Of a DNA stretch of 64,000 bases, positions 9,156 to 16,182 are shown piece by piece. The first letter of the stretch is position 1. Every line of letters begins with the position of its first letter. The stretch covers positions 1-64,000 of the forward strand of contig JBPOHK010000050.1 of the NCBI GenBank assembly GCA_052035645.1, written 5' to 3'. Position numbers and translations under genes: made by a program. This DNA comes from RPQJ01 sp052035645 (GTDB taxonomy: Bacteria; Pseudomonadota; Gammaproteobacteria; Steroidobacterales; Steroidobacteraceae). Below the pieces are notes generated by a model. It saw only the letters and a list, made by a program, of their open reading frames with translations, made no database searches and had not been told where the DNA came from.

Positions 9156-9814
9156 ACGCGGTCGCCGTCGACGAGGTCCGGCGGCTGTATCCGGCCCTCG
9201 CCGGTCTCGGCGAGCGCGCCTTCGCGGGGCTCATGAGCCAGGCGCAGGTCGTCGACCTGCCGGCCGGCACGCAGCTGTTCGCCGAGGGCGCGGTTTGCCG
9301 GCAGTTCCCGCTGGTGCTCGCCGGTTCCATCCGCGTCGCCAAGGTCGGCGCCGAGCGCGAACTTCAGCTCTATCGCGTCGGGCCGGGCGAGAGCTGCGTG
9401 CTCACCAGCAGCTGCCTCGTGGGCGGCAGCGACTACCCGGCGAACGGCGTCGTGGAGAGCGACGTGCGGCTGGTGGTACTGCCGCGCGCGACCTTCGAGC
9501 AGCTGCTCGCCACGCACGCGCCGTTCCGCCAGTACGTGTTCGGGCTGTTCGCCGAGCGCCTCGCCGACATGATGAGCCTCGTCGAGGCGGTCGCGTTCCA
9601 CAAGCTCGACCGGCGCGTGGCGACGGCGCTGCTCGGTCGCGGGAAAGTGATCGAGGCGACGCACCAGCAACTCGCGGACGAGCTGGGCAGCGTGCGCGAG
9701 ATCGTCACGCGCGTGCTGCGCAGCTTCGCCGACCAGGGCCTCGTGCGCCTCGCGCGAGGGGCGATCGAGGTGCTGGATGCGCCCGGCCTGCGGAAGATCG
9801 CGGCCGGCGAGTGA
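9152..9814 (+). CDS. Crp/Fnr-family transcriptional regulator
   Basis: This is a 220-residue regulator with an N-terminal cyclic-nucleotide-binding-like beta-roll (about 25-140, including LPAGTQLFAEG and LVLAGSIRVAKV). A long dimerisation helix follows, then a C-terminal winged helix (about 155-210) with the recognition region THQQLADELGSVREIVTRVLRSFADQGLV. The cysteines near the N-terminal domain (residues about 50, 87 and 91) are not spaced like the Fnr 4Fe-4S set, so oxygen sensing by a cluster is not shown. Its ATG overlaps the pyc stop codon, so the two are probably co-transcribed. It might regulate pyc or central carbon flow, but that is inference. Confidence 0.88.
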   Translation: MNAVAVDEVRRLYPALAGLGERAFAGLMSQAQVVDLPAGTQLFAEGAVCRQFPLVLAGSIRVAKVGAERELQLYRVGPGESCVLTSSCLVGGSDYPANGVVESDVRLVVLPRATFEQLLATHAPFRQYVFGLFAERLADMMSLVEAVAFHKLDRRVATALLGRGKVIEATHQQLADELGSVREIVTRVLRSFADQGLVRLARGAIEVLDAPGLRKIAAGE

Positions 9815-9823
9815 GCGGCGCCA

Positions 9824-10189
9824 CTACTGCTGGGCGACGAAGGCCAGCAGCAGCGTGAAACCGGTGATCGCGACGGTCACGTGGACGATGAGCGCCGTGT
9901 TCATGATCGGGCGCGACTGCCGGCCGATCAACGGCGCGAGCAGGCCGGTGAACATCGCCGCCAGCACGCAGGCGGCCGCCGCCGTCATCAGGCCACCCCC
10001 GGGAACGATCTGTCGATCCGGTGTGCCGTGCAGCAGCATGGCCATGACCTCGAGCCCGCCGCCGCCGAGCAGCAGGTGAAAGCCGATCATCACCGGCTTG
10101 CTGCGGACGCCGCGCAGGTAATTGAGTCCGAGCAGCGTGCCGAGGATGGCGGCGCCGGTCAGCAGCAGCAGGGCGGGCAGGGCTTGCAT
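9824..10189 (-). CDS. Small membrane protein, about four helices, unknown
   Basis: This 121-residue protein starts at MQALPALLLLTGAAILGT and is almost wholly hydrophobic. Four likely membrane helices lie at about residues 3-20, 30-50, 65-85 and 95-118. The loops are short and include KPVMIG and GRQSRPIMNT. I do not recognise a family. I chose the ATG at 10189 because the frame upstream is Arg-rich and lies in the promoter region of the divergent gene at 10255. Convergent with the Crp/Fnr gene, its only close neighbour on the other side is the divergent metallo-hydrolase gene. Confidence 0.65.
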   Translation of the reverse strand: MQALPALLLLTGAAILGTLLGLNYLRGVRSKPVMIGFHLLLGGGGLEVMAMLLHGTPDRQIVPGGGLMTAAAACVLAAMFTGLLAPLIGRQSRPIMNTALIVHVTVAITGFTLLLAFVAQQ

Positions 10190-10254
10190 CGTGGTTCTTG
10201 CGGTCGGTGGAACCCGGGGCGATCCTAGCAGGCGTCCACCGGGGGGAGACAACC

Positions 10255-11259
10255 ATGCGTCCTGCGTCCGCCATCGTCGCCACGTTCGCGATTGCAGGTC
10301 TGGCGCACGCCGCAACGACGCCTCCGGCCGAGCCCGCACCGGTCCCGACCGTCGTGGCGCCGGGCCTGTGGTGGATCCCGGGCGGGATCCGGGCCGGCCA
10401 CCAGCCGGACGGCAACAGCGTCGTGCTGGAGGCGCGGGACGGACTCGTCGTCGTCGACACCGGTCGCCACGCCTGGCAACGCGAGGCCATCCTCGCGCTG
10501 GCGCAGGAACGCCACCGCCCGATCGTGGCCGTCGTCAATTCGCACTGGCACCTCGACCACGTGAGCGGCAATCCGGCGTTGCGCGCGGCCTATCCCGGGC
10601 TGAAGGTCTACGCCAGCCGCGCCATCGACGGGGCACTGGCCGGGTTCCTCGCGAAGAGCGAGCGCGAGTCGGCCGGGTATCTCGCCGACGAGTCGATTCC
10701 CGCCACGATGCGCGACGACATCCGCGCCGATGCCGAGACGATCCGCAACGGCGCGGCCCTCGAGCCCGACGTGCCGATCACGTCGTCGGCGACGATGTCG
10801 CTCGGCGGACGCAAGGTGCAGGTGCACCTCGCGGCGAATGCGGCGACGGCCGGGGACGTGTGGCTGTATGACCCGGCGACGCAGGTGGCCATCGTCGGCG
10901 ATCTGGTCACGCTGCCCGCGCCGTTCCTCGACACGGCCTGCCCGGATGGCTGGCAGCACGCGCTGGGTGATGTGGCGGCGTCGAAATTCGAGAAGGTGAT
11001 TCCCGGGCACGGCGCACCGATGGATCGCGCGCAGTTCGAGTCGTATCGCGCGGCCTTCGCGGGCTTCGTCGCGTGCGCCGCTTCGACGAGTGCGAAGGAG
11101 GCGTGCTCCGCACAGTGGGCCGATGCCGTGCAGCCGTTGCTCGGGGACGACGCGAAAGAGCGCCAGCGTGCGGAGGCGTATGCGGCCTATTACGTCGACC
11201 TGCTGCGGGCGAACGGCGGCCGCAGTGAGTACTGCTCGTCGGGAAAGGCCGCGGGGTAG
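10255..11259 (+). CDS. Exported metallo-beta-lactamase-fold hydrolase
   Basis: A 334-residue protein with a Sec signal peptide (RPASAIVATFAIAGLAHAA) and an MBL fold. The first metal motif is complete: SHWHLDH, with H97, H99, D101 and H102. GDLV supplies the bridging-type Asp and PGHGAP the last His. The middle motif, normally GHTxGD, reads AATAGD, so the usual metal-binding His is Ala. That suggests a changed metal site or a non-lactamase substrate. A strong ribosome-binding site (GGGGGGAG) precedes the ATG. The C-terminus has three cysteines within about 20 residues (CAAS, CSAQ) and a late CSSG. The substrate cannot be assigned. Confidence 0.8.
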   Translation: MRPASAIVATFAIAGLAHAATTPPAEPAPVPTVVAPGLWWIPGGIRAGHQPDGNSVVLEARDGLVVVDTGRHAWQREAILALAQERHRPIVAVVNSHWHLDHVSGNPALRAAYPGLKVYASRAIDGALAGFLAKSERESAGYLADESIPATMRDDIRADAETIRNGAALEPDVPITSSATMSLGGRKVQVHLAANAATAGDVWLYDPATQVAIVGDLVTLPAPFLDTACPDGWQHALGDVAASKFEKVIPGHGAPMDRAQFESYRAAFAGFVACAASTSAKEACSAQWADAVQPLLGDDAKERQRAEAYAAYYVDLLRANGGRSEYCSSGKAAG

Positions 11260-11302
11260 GGCGCGGGGATCGTGGTGCCGGTGAATGCCGTGACGCGTGC
11301 CG

Positions 11303-11322
11303 GACGTTTCCGCGGAAACGTC
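11303..11322. repeat. Perfect 20-bp palindrome, copy 1
   Basis: GACGTTTCCGCGGAAACGTC reads the same on both strands. An identical copy, also followed by TCAA when read with its last bases, lies at 12977-12996. Both copies are 3' of minus-strand genes, and together they bracket the RraB-TPR and TIMP-like genes. It could be a terminator stem, a protein-binding site or the boundary repeat of a mobile segment. Confidence 0.75.
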
Positions 11323-11393
11323 AATCTCAGGTTGGCAATGGGCCGAGATGGCTCGCGGCGAAAATCGAGCCGAAGCAGCCCCTTGGCACCGAT

Positions 11394-12251
11394 TCAACAA
11401 CTAGTGCAATGGGCGGCGAGGCGTTCATCGGCGTAATCGGCTCCTCGATCTGACGCGATGCGCCAGTCTGCGCACGCCCCCGACAAGTCTCCGAGTCGAT
11501 GTTTCGAATTGCCGCGATTGAACCAGGCCCGCGTCTTGGTCTCTTCGTCGGCCGTCGACTCGAGCACGCGGTCATAGTCCGCGATCGCACCGAGAGGGTC
11601 GCCGTTGTCGTCTTTCAGGGCGCCGCGATTCAGAAGCGCACTGGGAAAGTCGGGCGCGAGGCGCAAGGCCTCGTCGTAGTCCCGCATGGCCGCCTTCCAG
11701 GTGTGCAGCTCGCTGCGGACGATGGCGCGGGAGTACCACGAATTCGGGTCACTCGGGGCGGCAGCGATCGCGGCGGAAAAGCCCAGCTGCGCCGCGGCCC
11801 GGTCACCGACTTCGTATCGTTGCAGGCCCCAGTCGAACCAGTAGTCCGCCCGACCCGGGCTCACGTCTGCGGATTGACCCGATTCCGGGTCGGCCGGACC
11901 GCCGTACGCATCGAATCTCGCGTCGTGCTCGTAGCCACGCAGTGCGAGATCGAGCGCCCAGTACAAGAGCGAATCGGCGGTAATCGGAATCGGCTGCGTC
12001 GTACCCGAGATCTCCCAGAGCTCGCCGCACTGCATCGGCTCCGTGACGGAATATCCGTAGGTCTCCGCAAGCAAGCGCCGAAGTCGATCCAGGCCATCAG
12101 GCTGGTCGGACACGAAATTGAAATCCAACGGGACCGGGTCCCAGTCCTTCAGGCCGCTCCGCACCATCCCGTCGTGGACTTCGCCTGCGATGCGCATTTC
12201 GGCACCGAAGTTGTCGACGAAGTCGTTCCAGGTGAAATATCGGTTGGTCAC
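11394..12251 (-). CDS. RraB-like domain fused to TPR repeats
   Basis: A 285-residue soluble protein. Residues about 30-120 look like the RraB (regulator of RNase E activity B) fold: a beta-alpha-beta stretch DFNFVSDQPDGLDRLRRLLAE, a central strand around LWEISGTTQPIP and the closing helix ending in DARFDAYGG, comparable to YDGWG in RraB. Residues about 135-270 are three to four tetratricopeptide repeats (for example WFDWGLQRYEVGDRAAAQLGFSAA in pieces, and SALLNRGALKDDNGDPLGAI). The fusion suggests a protein-interaction adaptor. The assignment of the first domain is by eye. It is the last gene of a minus-strand series in a lower-GC island and ends CTSC. Confidence 0.65.
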   Translation of the reverse strand: MTNRYFTWNDFVDNFGAEMRIAGEVHDGMVRSGLKDWDPVPLDFNFVSDQPDGLDRLRRLLAETYGYSVTEPMQCGELWEISGTTQPIPITADSLLYWALDLALRGYEHDARFDAYGGPADPESGQSADVSPGRADYWFDWGLQRYEVGDRAAAQLGFSAAIAAAPSDPNSWYSRAIVRSELHTWKAAMRDYDEALRLAPDFPSALLNRGALKDDNGDPLGAIADYDRVLESTADEETKTRAWFNRGNSKHRLGDLSGACADWRIASDRGADYADERLAAHCTSC

Positions 12252-12336
12252 TGGATGCCTGCGTCCGTCATTGGACTCAATGGCTTTCTTTGGCAGACAT
12301 CATTCTCTGTGGCCGGCGGCGTCCGACGCAAGCCGG

Positions 12337-12861
12337 TCACTGATCACTTTCGATTCGCGTCAGCCTGTACAGCTCAGGCAAGTCCTCTGCACCTTGAATG
12401 TTAAGGGGTGACGAACGACGACCAATCGTAAGTTGGAACGGCTCCTTGCCACCCAGGTAAAGCAACCAGACGCGACTCACCGGCGCCGCGCGGCCATTCT
12501 TGTCAACGATCCATCGAGGGCTGTTGACTGCGCTGATGCCACAGTTCGCGTTCCAGATCGTCGTGACGGTCTCAATGTGAGCACCGGGCACGAGACGGCC
12601 CTTCCATGCCTCAAGCACCAGAAACTTCGCATTCTCCCGGGTGCCGCCTTTGTACTCTCCATCGGGTATCGGAACACTTTCCAGCGATTCCAAGTAAGCG
12701 AGTGCAACCACGTTTGAGGACTTCAGTGACTCGCCAACACTGTTCATGATTCGCAGATCCGGCGAACAAGCGAGACAGTCACCGCCTACAAGCGACGACA
12801 GCACAATGGCAGTGCCTGCGATCAGCCGTGAACCAAAGCACCGTTGGGCGGTCGGCATCAT
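12337..12861 (-). CDS. Exported TIMP/NTR-like protein
   Basis: A 174-residue protein starting at tandem ATGs (12861 and 12858) with a signal peptide ending near GGDCLACSPD. After cleavage the N-terminal Cys would begin an NTR/TIMP-like OB fold, as in bacterial proteins that begin CxC and carry a conserved VLEAWKG strand and a later NxNCGIS cysteine. I see SNVVALAYLESLESV, FLVLEAWKGRLV and TIWNANCGISAV in the expected order. The role of such exported bacterial proteins is not known. Base composition is less GC-rich than the core genes. A start further upstream at 12906 is possible but would spoil the signal peptide. Confidence 0.6.
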   Translation of the reverse strand: MMPTAQRCFGSRLIAGTAIVLSSLVGGDCLACSPDLRIMNSVGESLKSSNVVALAYLESLESVPIPDGEYKGGTRENAKFLVLEAWKGRLVPGAHIETVTTIWNANCGISAVNSPRWIVDKNGRAAPVSRVWLLYLGGKEPFQLTIGRRSSPLNIQGAEDLPELYRLTRIESDQ

Positions 12862-12937
12862 CGTCTCCGTCGGTCGTTCATCGCAGCCAGGCTTCCGGCT
12901 GGCCATGACCTGTCTCGGCCAAACGGTATCACGGCGA

Positions 12938-12968
12938 TACGCGACCCAGCTGACCGGCTGTTCGCGAC
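12938..12968. repeat. Island repeat, divergent copy (F)
   Basis: The stretch around CGACCCAGCTGACCGGCTGT resembles the CGACCC(N3-5)CGGTCA core seen at 13774, 14281 and 14668. It sits in the gap between two minus-strand genes, just before the second 20-bp palindrome. The match is the weakest of the set. Confidence 0.35.
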
Positions 12969-12976
12969 CGACTCGA

Positions 12977-12996
12977 GACGTTTCCGCGGAAACGTC
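12977..12996. repeat. Perfect 20-bp palindrome, copy 2
   Basis: Identical to the palindrome at 11303-11322 and followed by the same TCAA. It lies 3' of the minus-strand gene at 13039. The identity of two copies 1.65 kb apart argues against chance. Confidence 0.75.
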
Positions 12997-13038
12997 AACT
13001 AAATCTCGTCAATCGCGCGACAGTCGCAAGTCGACCCA

Positions 13039-13329
13039 CTACGGACGGTCGCCGGTTGAGCCAGATCCCACGAGGGCCGCGGCCTCAACCAACGCCTTGA
13101 TGGCCCGATCAAGTTGGCTCTCGTACTCCCGCCACGCCTTTTCGCCGATGCCGCGCCAACCGTCGCGAGCGGGCTCATGCTCGATCAAGTCGACCAAGTC
13201 CCAAGTCACTCCATCCTTGGATTCGCCGAAGTCTCGCATGAACTCCTGCCACGTAATCCGCTTCGCTCGATAGGCCGTCGCCGCATCGACGACACGCAAG
13301 ATTCGTTCGTGTTCAGCATCGTCGATCAA
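13039..13329 (-). CDS. Hypothetical acidic protein
   Basis: About 96 residues, soluble, helical and rich in Asp/Glu. Visible sequence includes ITWQEFMRDFGES, DLVDLIEHEPARDGW and a C-terminal helix with KALVEAAALV. I chose the TTG at 13329 because GGAGAG lies 7 nt upstream; a longer frame starts at a TTG at 13359 inside the neighbouring repeat. No family is recognised with confidence. Small acidic proteins of this kind in accessory islands are often immunity-like, but nothing here proves that. Confidence 0.5.
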   Translation of the reverse strand: MIDDAEHERILRVVDAATAYRAKRITWQEFMRDFGESKDGVTWDLVDLIEHEPARDGWRGIGEKAWREYESQLDRAIKALVEAAALVGSGSTGDRP

Positions 13330-13348
13330 GATACAGCTCTCCGTCTCT

Positions 13349-13382
13349 CTTCGACCCAAAGCAGTCAGTCATTCAAGACTGC
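13349..13382. repeat. Island repeat with 6-bp hairpin (D)
   Basis: It has CTTCGACCCAAAGCAGTCAG followed by the inverse arm GACTGC at 13377-13382, pairing with GCAGTC at 13361-13366. The stop codon of the minus-strand gene at 13365 lies in the hairpin. The CGACCC core is shared with the other repeats of the island. Confidence 0.5.
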
Positions 13383-13691
13383 GAGAAGATAAACCGCCAG
13401 CCCTTGAAGCAAGCAAAGAGCGGCTAGCGCTGTGAACACCACATTACGCGTCGTGCGAGTGTGTTCGTTTGAGTACAAGCGCCAGATCGCAACAGGCACA
13501 ACCATCAGCTCTATGACGGCCGCGACAAAGTACACCGCGATTACCAGACTCATCCACCGAGAACGTGGTTCGAGAAACTGCGTAGCGACGAACGCAAGGA
13601 AATACGCGGTCGCCGGAATGATCAAACCGCATTGAAGCGCCGCGGAAAATCCGGCAACTCGGCCGGAACGGGGAATCATTTGCGCTGCCAT
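13365..13691 (-). CDS. Small membrane protein, three helices
   Basis: 108 residues starting at the ATG at 13691 (MAAQMIPRSG). Likely membrane helices are at about 14-36, 46-70 and 80-102, with a charged loop (RLYSNEHTRTTR) between the last two. No family is recognised. It is one of three small membrane proteins in the lower-GC island, all on the minus strand. Its stop codon lies within the downstream repeat hairpin, a pattern repeated in this island. Confidence 0.5.
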   Translation of the reverse strand: MAAQMIPRSGRVAGFSAALQCGLIIPATAYFLAFVATQFLEPRSRWMSLVIAVYFVAAVIELMVVPVAIWRLYSNEHTRTTRNVVFTALAALCLLQGLAVYLLAVLND

Positions 13692-13773
13692 TGTGCGTTC
13701 CACCGTAGTCCCTAGGCCTTACCCGCGCTCTCGGGCTTCCGTCGCCCGTCCGTGTCCGGTCAATATTACCGCT

Positions 13774-13826
13774 CTGCGACAGGCTTAAACCGACCCACTC
13801 CGGTCACTCGGCCCTTCACGGTTAGG
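13774..13826. repeat. Island repeat (A)
   Basis: It contains TGCGACAGGCTTAAACCGAC followed by CCACTCCGGTCACTCGG and ends at the stop codon of the minus-strand gene at 13822. Compared with copies B (14281) and C (14668) the shared frame is TGCGACRGGCNYAAWCCGAC then CC, a variable 3-5 bases and CGGYCA. Confidence 0.6.
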
Positions 13827-14238
13827 ATCGAATCCGATCCAAATTCAGCCAGGCGGCGCATGCAGGCCGCAGACTGTAGCGCCACGCCAGATGAACACAT
13901 AGTGCCCATGTGCCGAGGATGAAGAGCAACACGCCATTGATCACCTCGACAGATGGGGTTGGCGATTCATCGACGACCGTGACCGATGCGGTTGCCAATG
14001 AGCGCGGCACCACGACATAGGTTCGCCTGTAATTCCCTGCGTCCACACTTCCGCTGACGGCCACCAGAAGCGCAACTTCTCCCGGTCCGATGCGAAGGGA
14101 GTTCAAATCCTCCGCTCGTGGGCTCAAGAGGCCATAGAAAACGATGAGCGGCAACGCGAGGGCCATGGCCAATGCCCACGGCCTCGTGAATACCCACCAG
14201 AGGATCCGTCCGAGAGACCTGTACCACGGGTCGGTCAC
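13822..14238 (-). CDS. Membrane-anchored hypothetical protein
   Basis: 138 residues with a GTG start preceded by GGGAGAG at a suitable distance. The N-terminus is MTDPWYRSLGRILWW; a first helix spans about 18-40 and a second about 98-120. The central part between them (about 45-95) looks like a small beta-rich extracytoplasmic domain with RRTYVVVPRSLATASVTV. No family is recognised. Its stop codon TAA overlaps the end of repeat A, as in cassette arrays. Confidence 0.5.
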   Translation of the reverse strand: MTDPWYRSLGRILWWVFTRPWALAMALALPLIVFYGLLSPRAEDLNSLRIGPGEVALLVAVSGSVDAGNYRRTYVVVPRSLATASVTVVDESPTPSVEVINGVLLFILGTWALCVHLAWRYSLRPACAAWLNLDRIRS

Positions 14239-14280
14239 TCAAATGCTCTCCCTGCGATTCGGTTTACGCATTGCCAAACT

Positions 14281-14320
14281 GCGTCGCGACAGGCGTAATC
14301 CGACCCGAAGCGGCCAGTCG
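14281..14320. repeat. Island repeat (B)
   Basis: GTCGCGACAGGCGTAATCCG then ACCCGAAGCGGCCAGTCGCG. The arrangement and position, 3' of a minus-strand gene, match copies A and C. Confidence 0.6.
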
Positions 14321-14358
14321 CGGCGCGCGAGATCCCTCGCCATTCCCGATGGCTCGAT

Positions 14359-14670
14359 TCACAACAACACCGCGAAGACCACCCAGGCAACTACCCCGAA
14401 GCCGACGCCCTTCGCAGCAAGTTCGATCAGTGAGCGTCGCCATTGCGCGTTCGAGCGATCATGGTTCGACCATCCTCCCGGCGCGTCATCGTCAAGTGTC
14501 ACGAGATGACCGACAAAAACCCATCCGCTCACGAACACGAGCGGGAGGCCGAGGACAGCCGCAGGGGTTCGCATGCCGCCAAGCAGTACCACGACGCAGC
14601 CCGCAACATAAGCTATCGCGATCCGTTTGTACGACCCCAACCAGCGTTTGACCACGGCGTCTCCCTTCAT
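14359..14670 (-). CDS. Small membrane protein, three helices
   Basis: About 103 residues. Helices lie at about 14-34, 38-58 and 80-100; the loop between the second and third is charged (DDDAPGGWSNHDRSNAQWRR). The ATG at 14670 sits at the edge of repeat C and has no ribosome-binding site. A GTG at 14655 with GGGAG five bases upstream is an equally good start, which would mean that translation signals follow the repeat. No family is recognised. Confidence 0.5.
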   Translation of the reverse strand: MKGDAVVKRWLGSYKRIAIAYVAGCVVVLLGGMRTPAAVLGLPLVFVSGWVFVGHLVTLDDDAPGGWSNHDRSNAQWRRSLIELAAKGVGFGVVAWVVFAVLL

Positions 14671-14711
14671 TGCGACGGGCTCAAACCGACCCGAAACGGT
14701 CATCGCCGTTA
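14668..14711. repeat. Island repeat (C)
   Basis: CATTGCGACGGGCTCAAACC then GACCCGAAACGGTCATCGCCG and TTAG. AACGG(N6)CCGTT forms a small hairpin next to the stop codon of the minus-strand gene at 14709, and the other end touches the start of the next minus-strand gene. It therefore fills the whole gap between two genes. Confidence 0.6.
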
Positions 14712-15110
14712 GCTGCCCTTCGCCAAGTAGGCATTCACCAAGTCCGAGAGCGGCTCGGCGTACGTGAAGAATTTCGTGTCAAGCGGCTCCAATGCATCCG
14801 CAACGTCGTCGAGGTCAGCGAGTTCCGCCTGCACCTGAACGACGTCCGATGGATATCCATTCGGAAACGCTATCGTGACTGCCTGCTCGAGCAACCGGCG
14901 AGTCTCGTTGGCGCCAATGGCTGTTAGCGCCTCAAGGGTTTCAGGTACGAGCTCGCCTGACGAATTCAGGAAGAACTGATGGAACCCACCATTGTTGACC
15001 TCGGCCTCTAGCCGATGGAGACAAAGCGCAACTCGATCCCTCTGGGGGTGAGCCAGAAGATCATTCTGGCCGCAGACAACGATGTCGTCGAAGTCGTCGG
15101 GGTATCGCAT
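14709..15110 (-). CDS. DUF4375 / DMP19-like protein
   Basis: About 133 residues, soluble and acidic. The block EAEVNNGGFHQFFLNSSGEL, followed by PETLEALTAIGANETRRLL and a later FPNGYPSD, is the signature of the DUF4375 (DMP19-like) domain. DMP19 of Neisseria is a DNA-mimic protein that blocks a repressor; most relatives are uncharacterised. The ATG at 15110 is preceded by AGGTGG; a GTG nine bases further up is possible. It is the first gene in the minus-strand series of the lower-GC island. About 250 bp upstream are without genes and hold only a divergent repeat-like stretch around 15163-15190. Confidence 0.7.
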   Translation of the reverse strand: MRYPDDFDDIVVCGQNDLLAHPQRDRVALCLHRLEAEVNNGGFHQFFLNSSGELVPETLEALTAIGANETRRLLEQAVTIAFPNGYPSDVVQVQAELADLDDVADALEPLDTKFFTYAEPLSDLVNAYLAKGS

Positions 15111-15364
15111 CGTCTCCACCTGGCAGGCCGTGTCGGCCGCTTCTCTGATCGCAACGAATGGCCGAAAGTGGCCGAAAGCAGCCTAACGGCTGCATGGCCC
15201 GTTGCACAGCCCGCTCGTGCATGCGGCTGCTCCCCGCCACCCACGCCATGCTGCACCGCGGAACCCCTGGGTGACTTTGGTTACTGAACGGCGCCCCGCC
15301 GGCCGGTAGGATTCGTTCCGAACCGGTCCGGAGGGACCGGGCCAATCAACCAGAGGGGATCACC

Positions 15365-15559
15365 ATGACGGCCAATGTCGGTGGAATCGACCGGATCCTG
15401 CGCATCGTCGCCGGAATCGCCATCCTGTCGCTGTTCTTCGTGCTCGAGGGCAACGCGCGCTACTGGGCGCTGATCGGCATCGTGCCGATCCTGACCGGCA
15501 CGTTCCGGTTCTGCCCGGTCTACCCGATCCTCGGGATCAACACCTGCTCGAAGGGCTGA
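15365..15559 (+). CDS. DUF2892 small inner-membrane protein (YgaP C-terminal type)
   Basis: 64 residues with the family opening MTANVGGIDRILRIVAG. Two membrane helices (about 12-28 and 32-50) are joined by a short loop, and the end carries FRFCPVYPILGINTC with two cysteines, as usual for this family. GAGGGG seven bases before the ATG is a good ribosome-binding site. Such proteins are often linked with rhodanese or redox functions, here next to trxC on the opposite strand. High GC resumes at this gene, marking the end of the lower-GC island. Confidence 0.8.
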   Translation: MTANVGGIDRILRIVAGIAILSLFFVLEGNARYWALIGIVPILTGTFRFCPVYPILGINTCSKG

Positions 15560-15572
15560 CGCCCGCCGGCCA

Positions 15573-15598
15573 CCCTCTCCCGCCTCAGCGGGAGAGGG
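15573..15598. terminator. 11-bp stem between convergent genes
   Basis: CCCTCTCCCGC, loop CTCA, GCGGGAGAGGG form a perfect stem. The trxC stop codon is in the loop. No T-run follows, so it may be a REP-type element acting as a bidirectional transcription or decay barrier rather than a classical terminator. Confidence 0.5.
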
Positions 15599-16028
15599 CC
15601 TCGGCCAGCCAGCGCTGCAGCCGGCCCGCGTCCATCGCGCCCGACTGGCGAGCGACTTCCTGGCCGCCGCGGAACACCACCAGCGTCGGGATGCTGCGGA
15701 TGCCGTAACGCGCCGCCGTCGCCTGCGCCTCTTCCGTGTTGAGCTTTGCGAACCGCGCCTGCGGCTCCATGCGCTGCGCCACCGCCTCGTAGGCGGGTGC
15801 CATCATCCGGCACGGCCCGCACCAGGGCGCCCAGAAATCCACCACCACCGGCAGGTCGCCGTCGCCGACGTGCCGGCCGAAGCTTGCATCGTCCAGTTCG
15901 ACGGGGTGGCCGTCGAACAGCCGCGTGTGGCACTGGGGGCACTTCGGGCCGTCGCCCAGGCGCTCGGACGGGACCCGCACGGTCCGGTGGCAGTGCTGGC
16001 AGACGACGTTCGAGGTGGCGGTGGCCAT
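15585..16028 (-). CDS. trxC: Thioredoxin 2
   Basis: A 147-residue thioredoxin with an N-terminal zinc-binding domain: CxxC pairs C10/C13 and C30/C33. The active site is WCGPC with C70 and C73, followed by the thioredoxin fold and the cis-Pro segment SIPTLVVF. TrxC reduces disulfides in the cytoplasm and is usually induced by oxidative stress. It is divergent from the cbpA-like gene with a 154-bp gap and convergent with the DUF2892 gene. Confidence 0.93.
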   Translation of the reverse strand: MATATSNVVCQHCHRTVRVPSERLGDGPKCPQCHTRLFDGHPVELDDASFGRHVGDGDLPVVVDFWAPWCGPCRMMAPAYEAVAQRMEPQARFAKLNTEEAQATAARYGIRSIPTLVVFRGGQEVARQSGAMDAGRLQRWLAEALSR

Positions 16029-16182
16029 GGGAATCTCGGTGGGGGGCAGACCCCGTGCATGGGGCCGCCGGTGCGGGACTCAAGCCCGGCCCGTCGCCCC
16101 CCTTGAGGCGGGCGCCGTCCGCCACCACATTCGGGACATCGGCAAGGTCCGCGGCGTAAGGCCGCAAGGCCAGGCATACCCC

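Noticed and set aside
15163..15230. attC-like site near GCCTAACGGC
   Set aside because: A left core-like GCCTAAC is present, but no matching right core or symmetric inner arms could be found.
11303..15364. Classical integron
   Set aside because: No integrase gene is present in the window and the repeats lack clear R' and R'' core sites, so only a cassette-like array is claimed.
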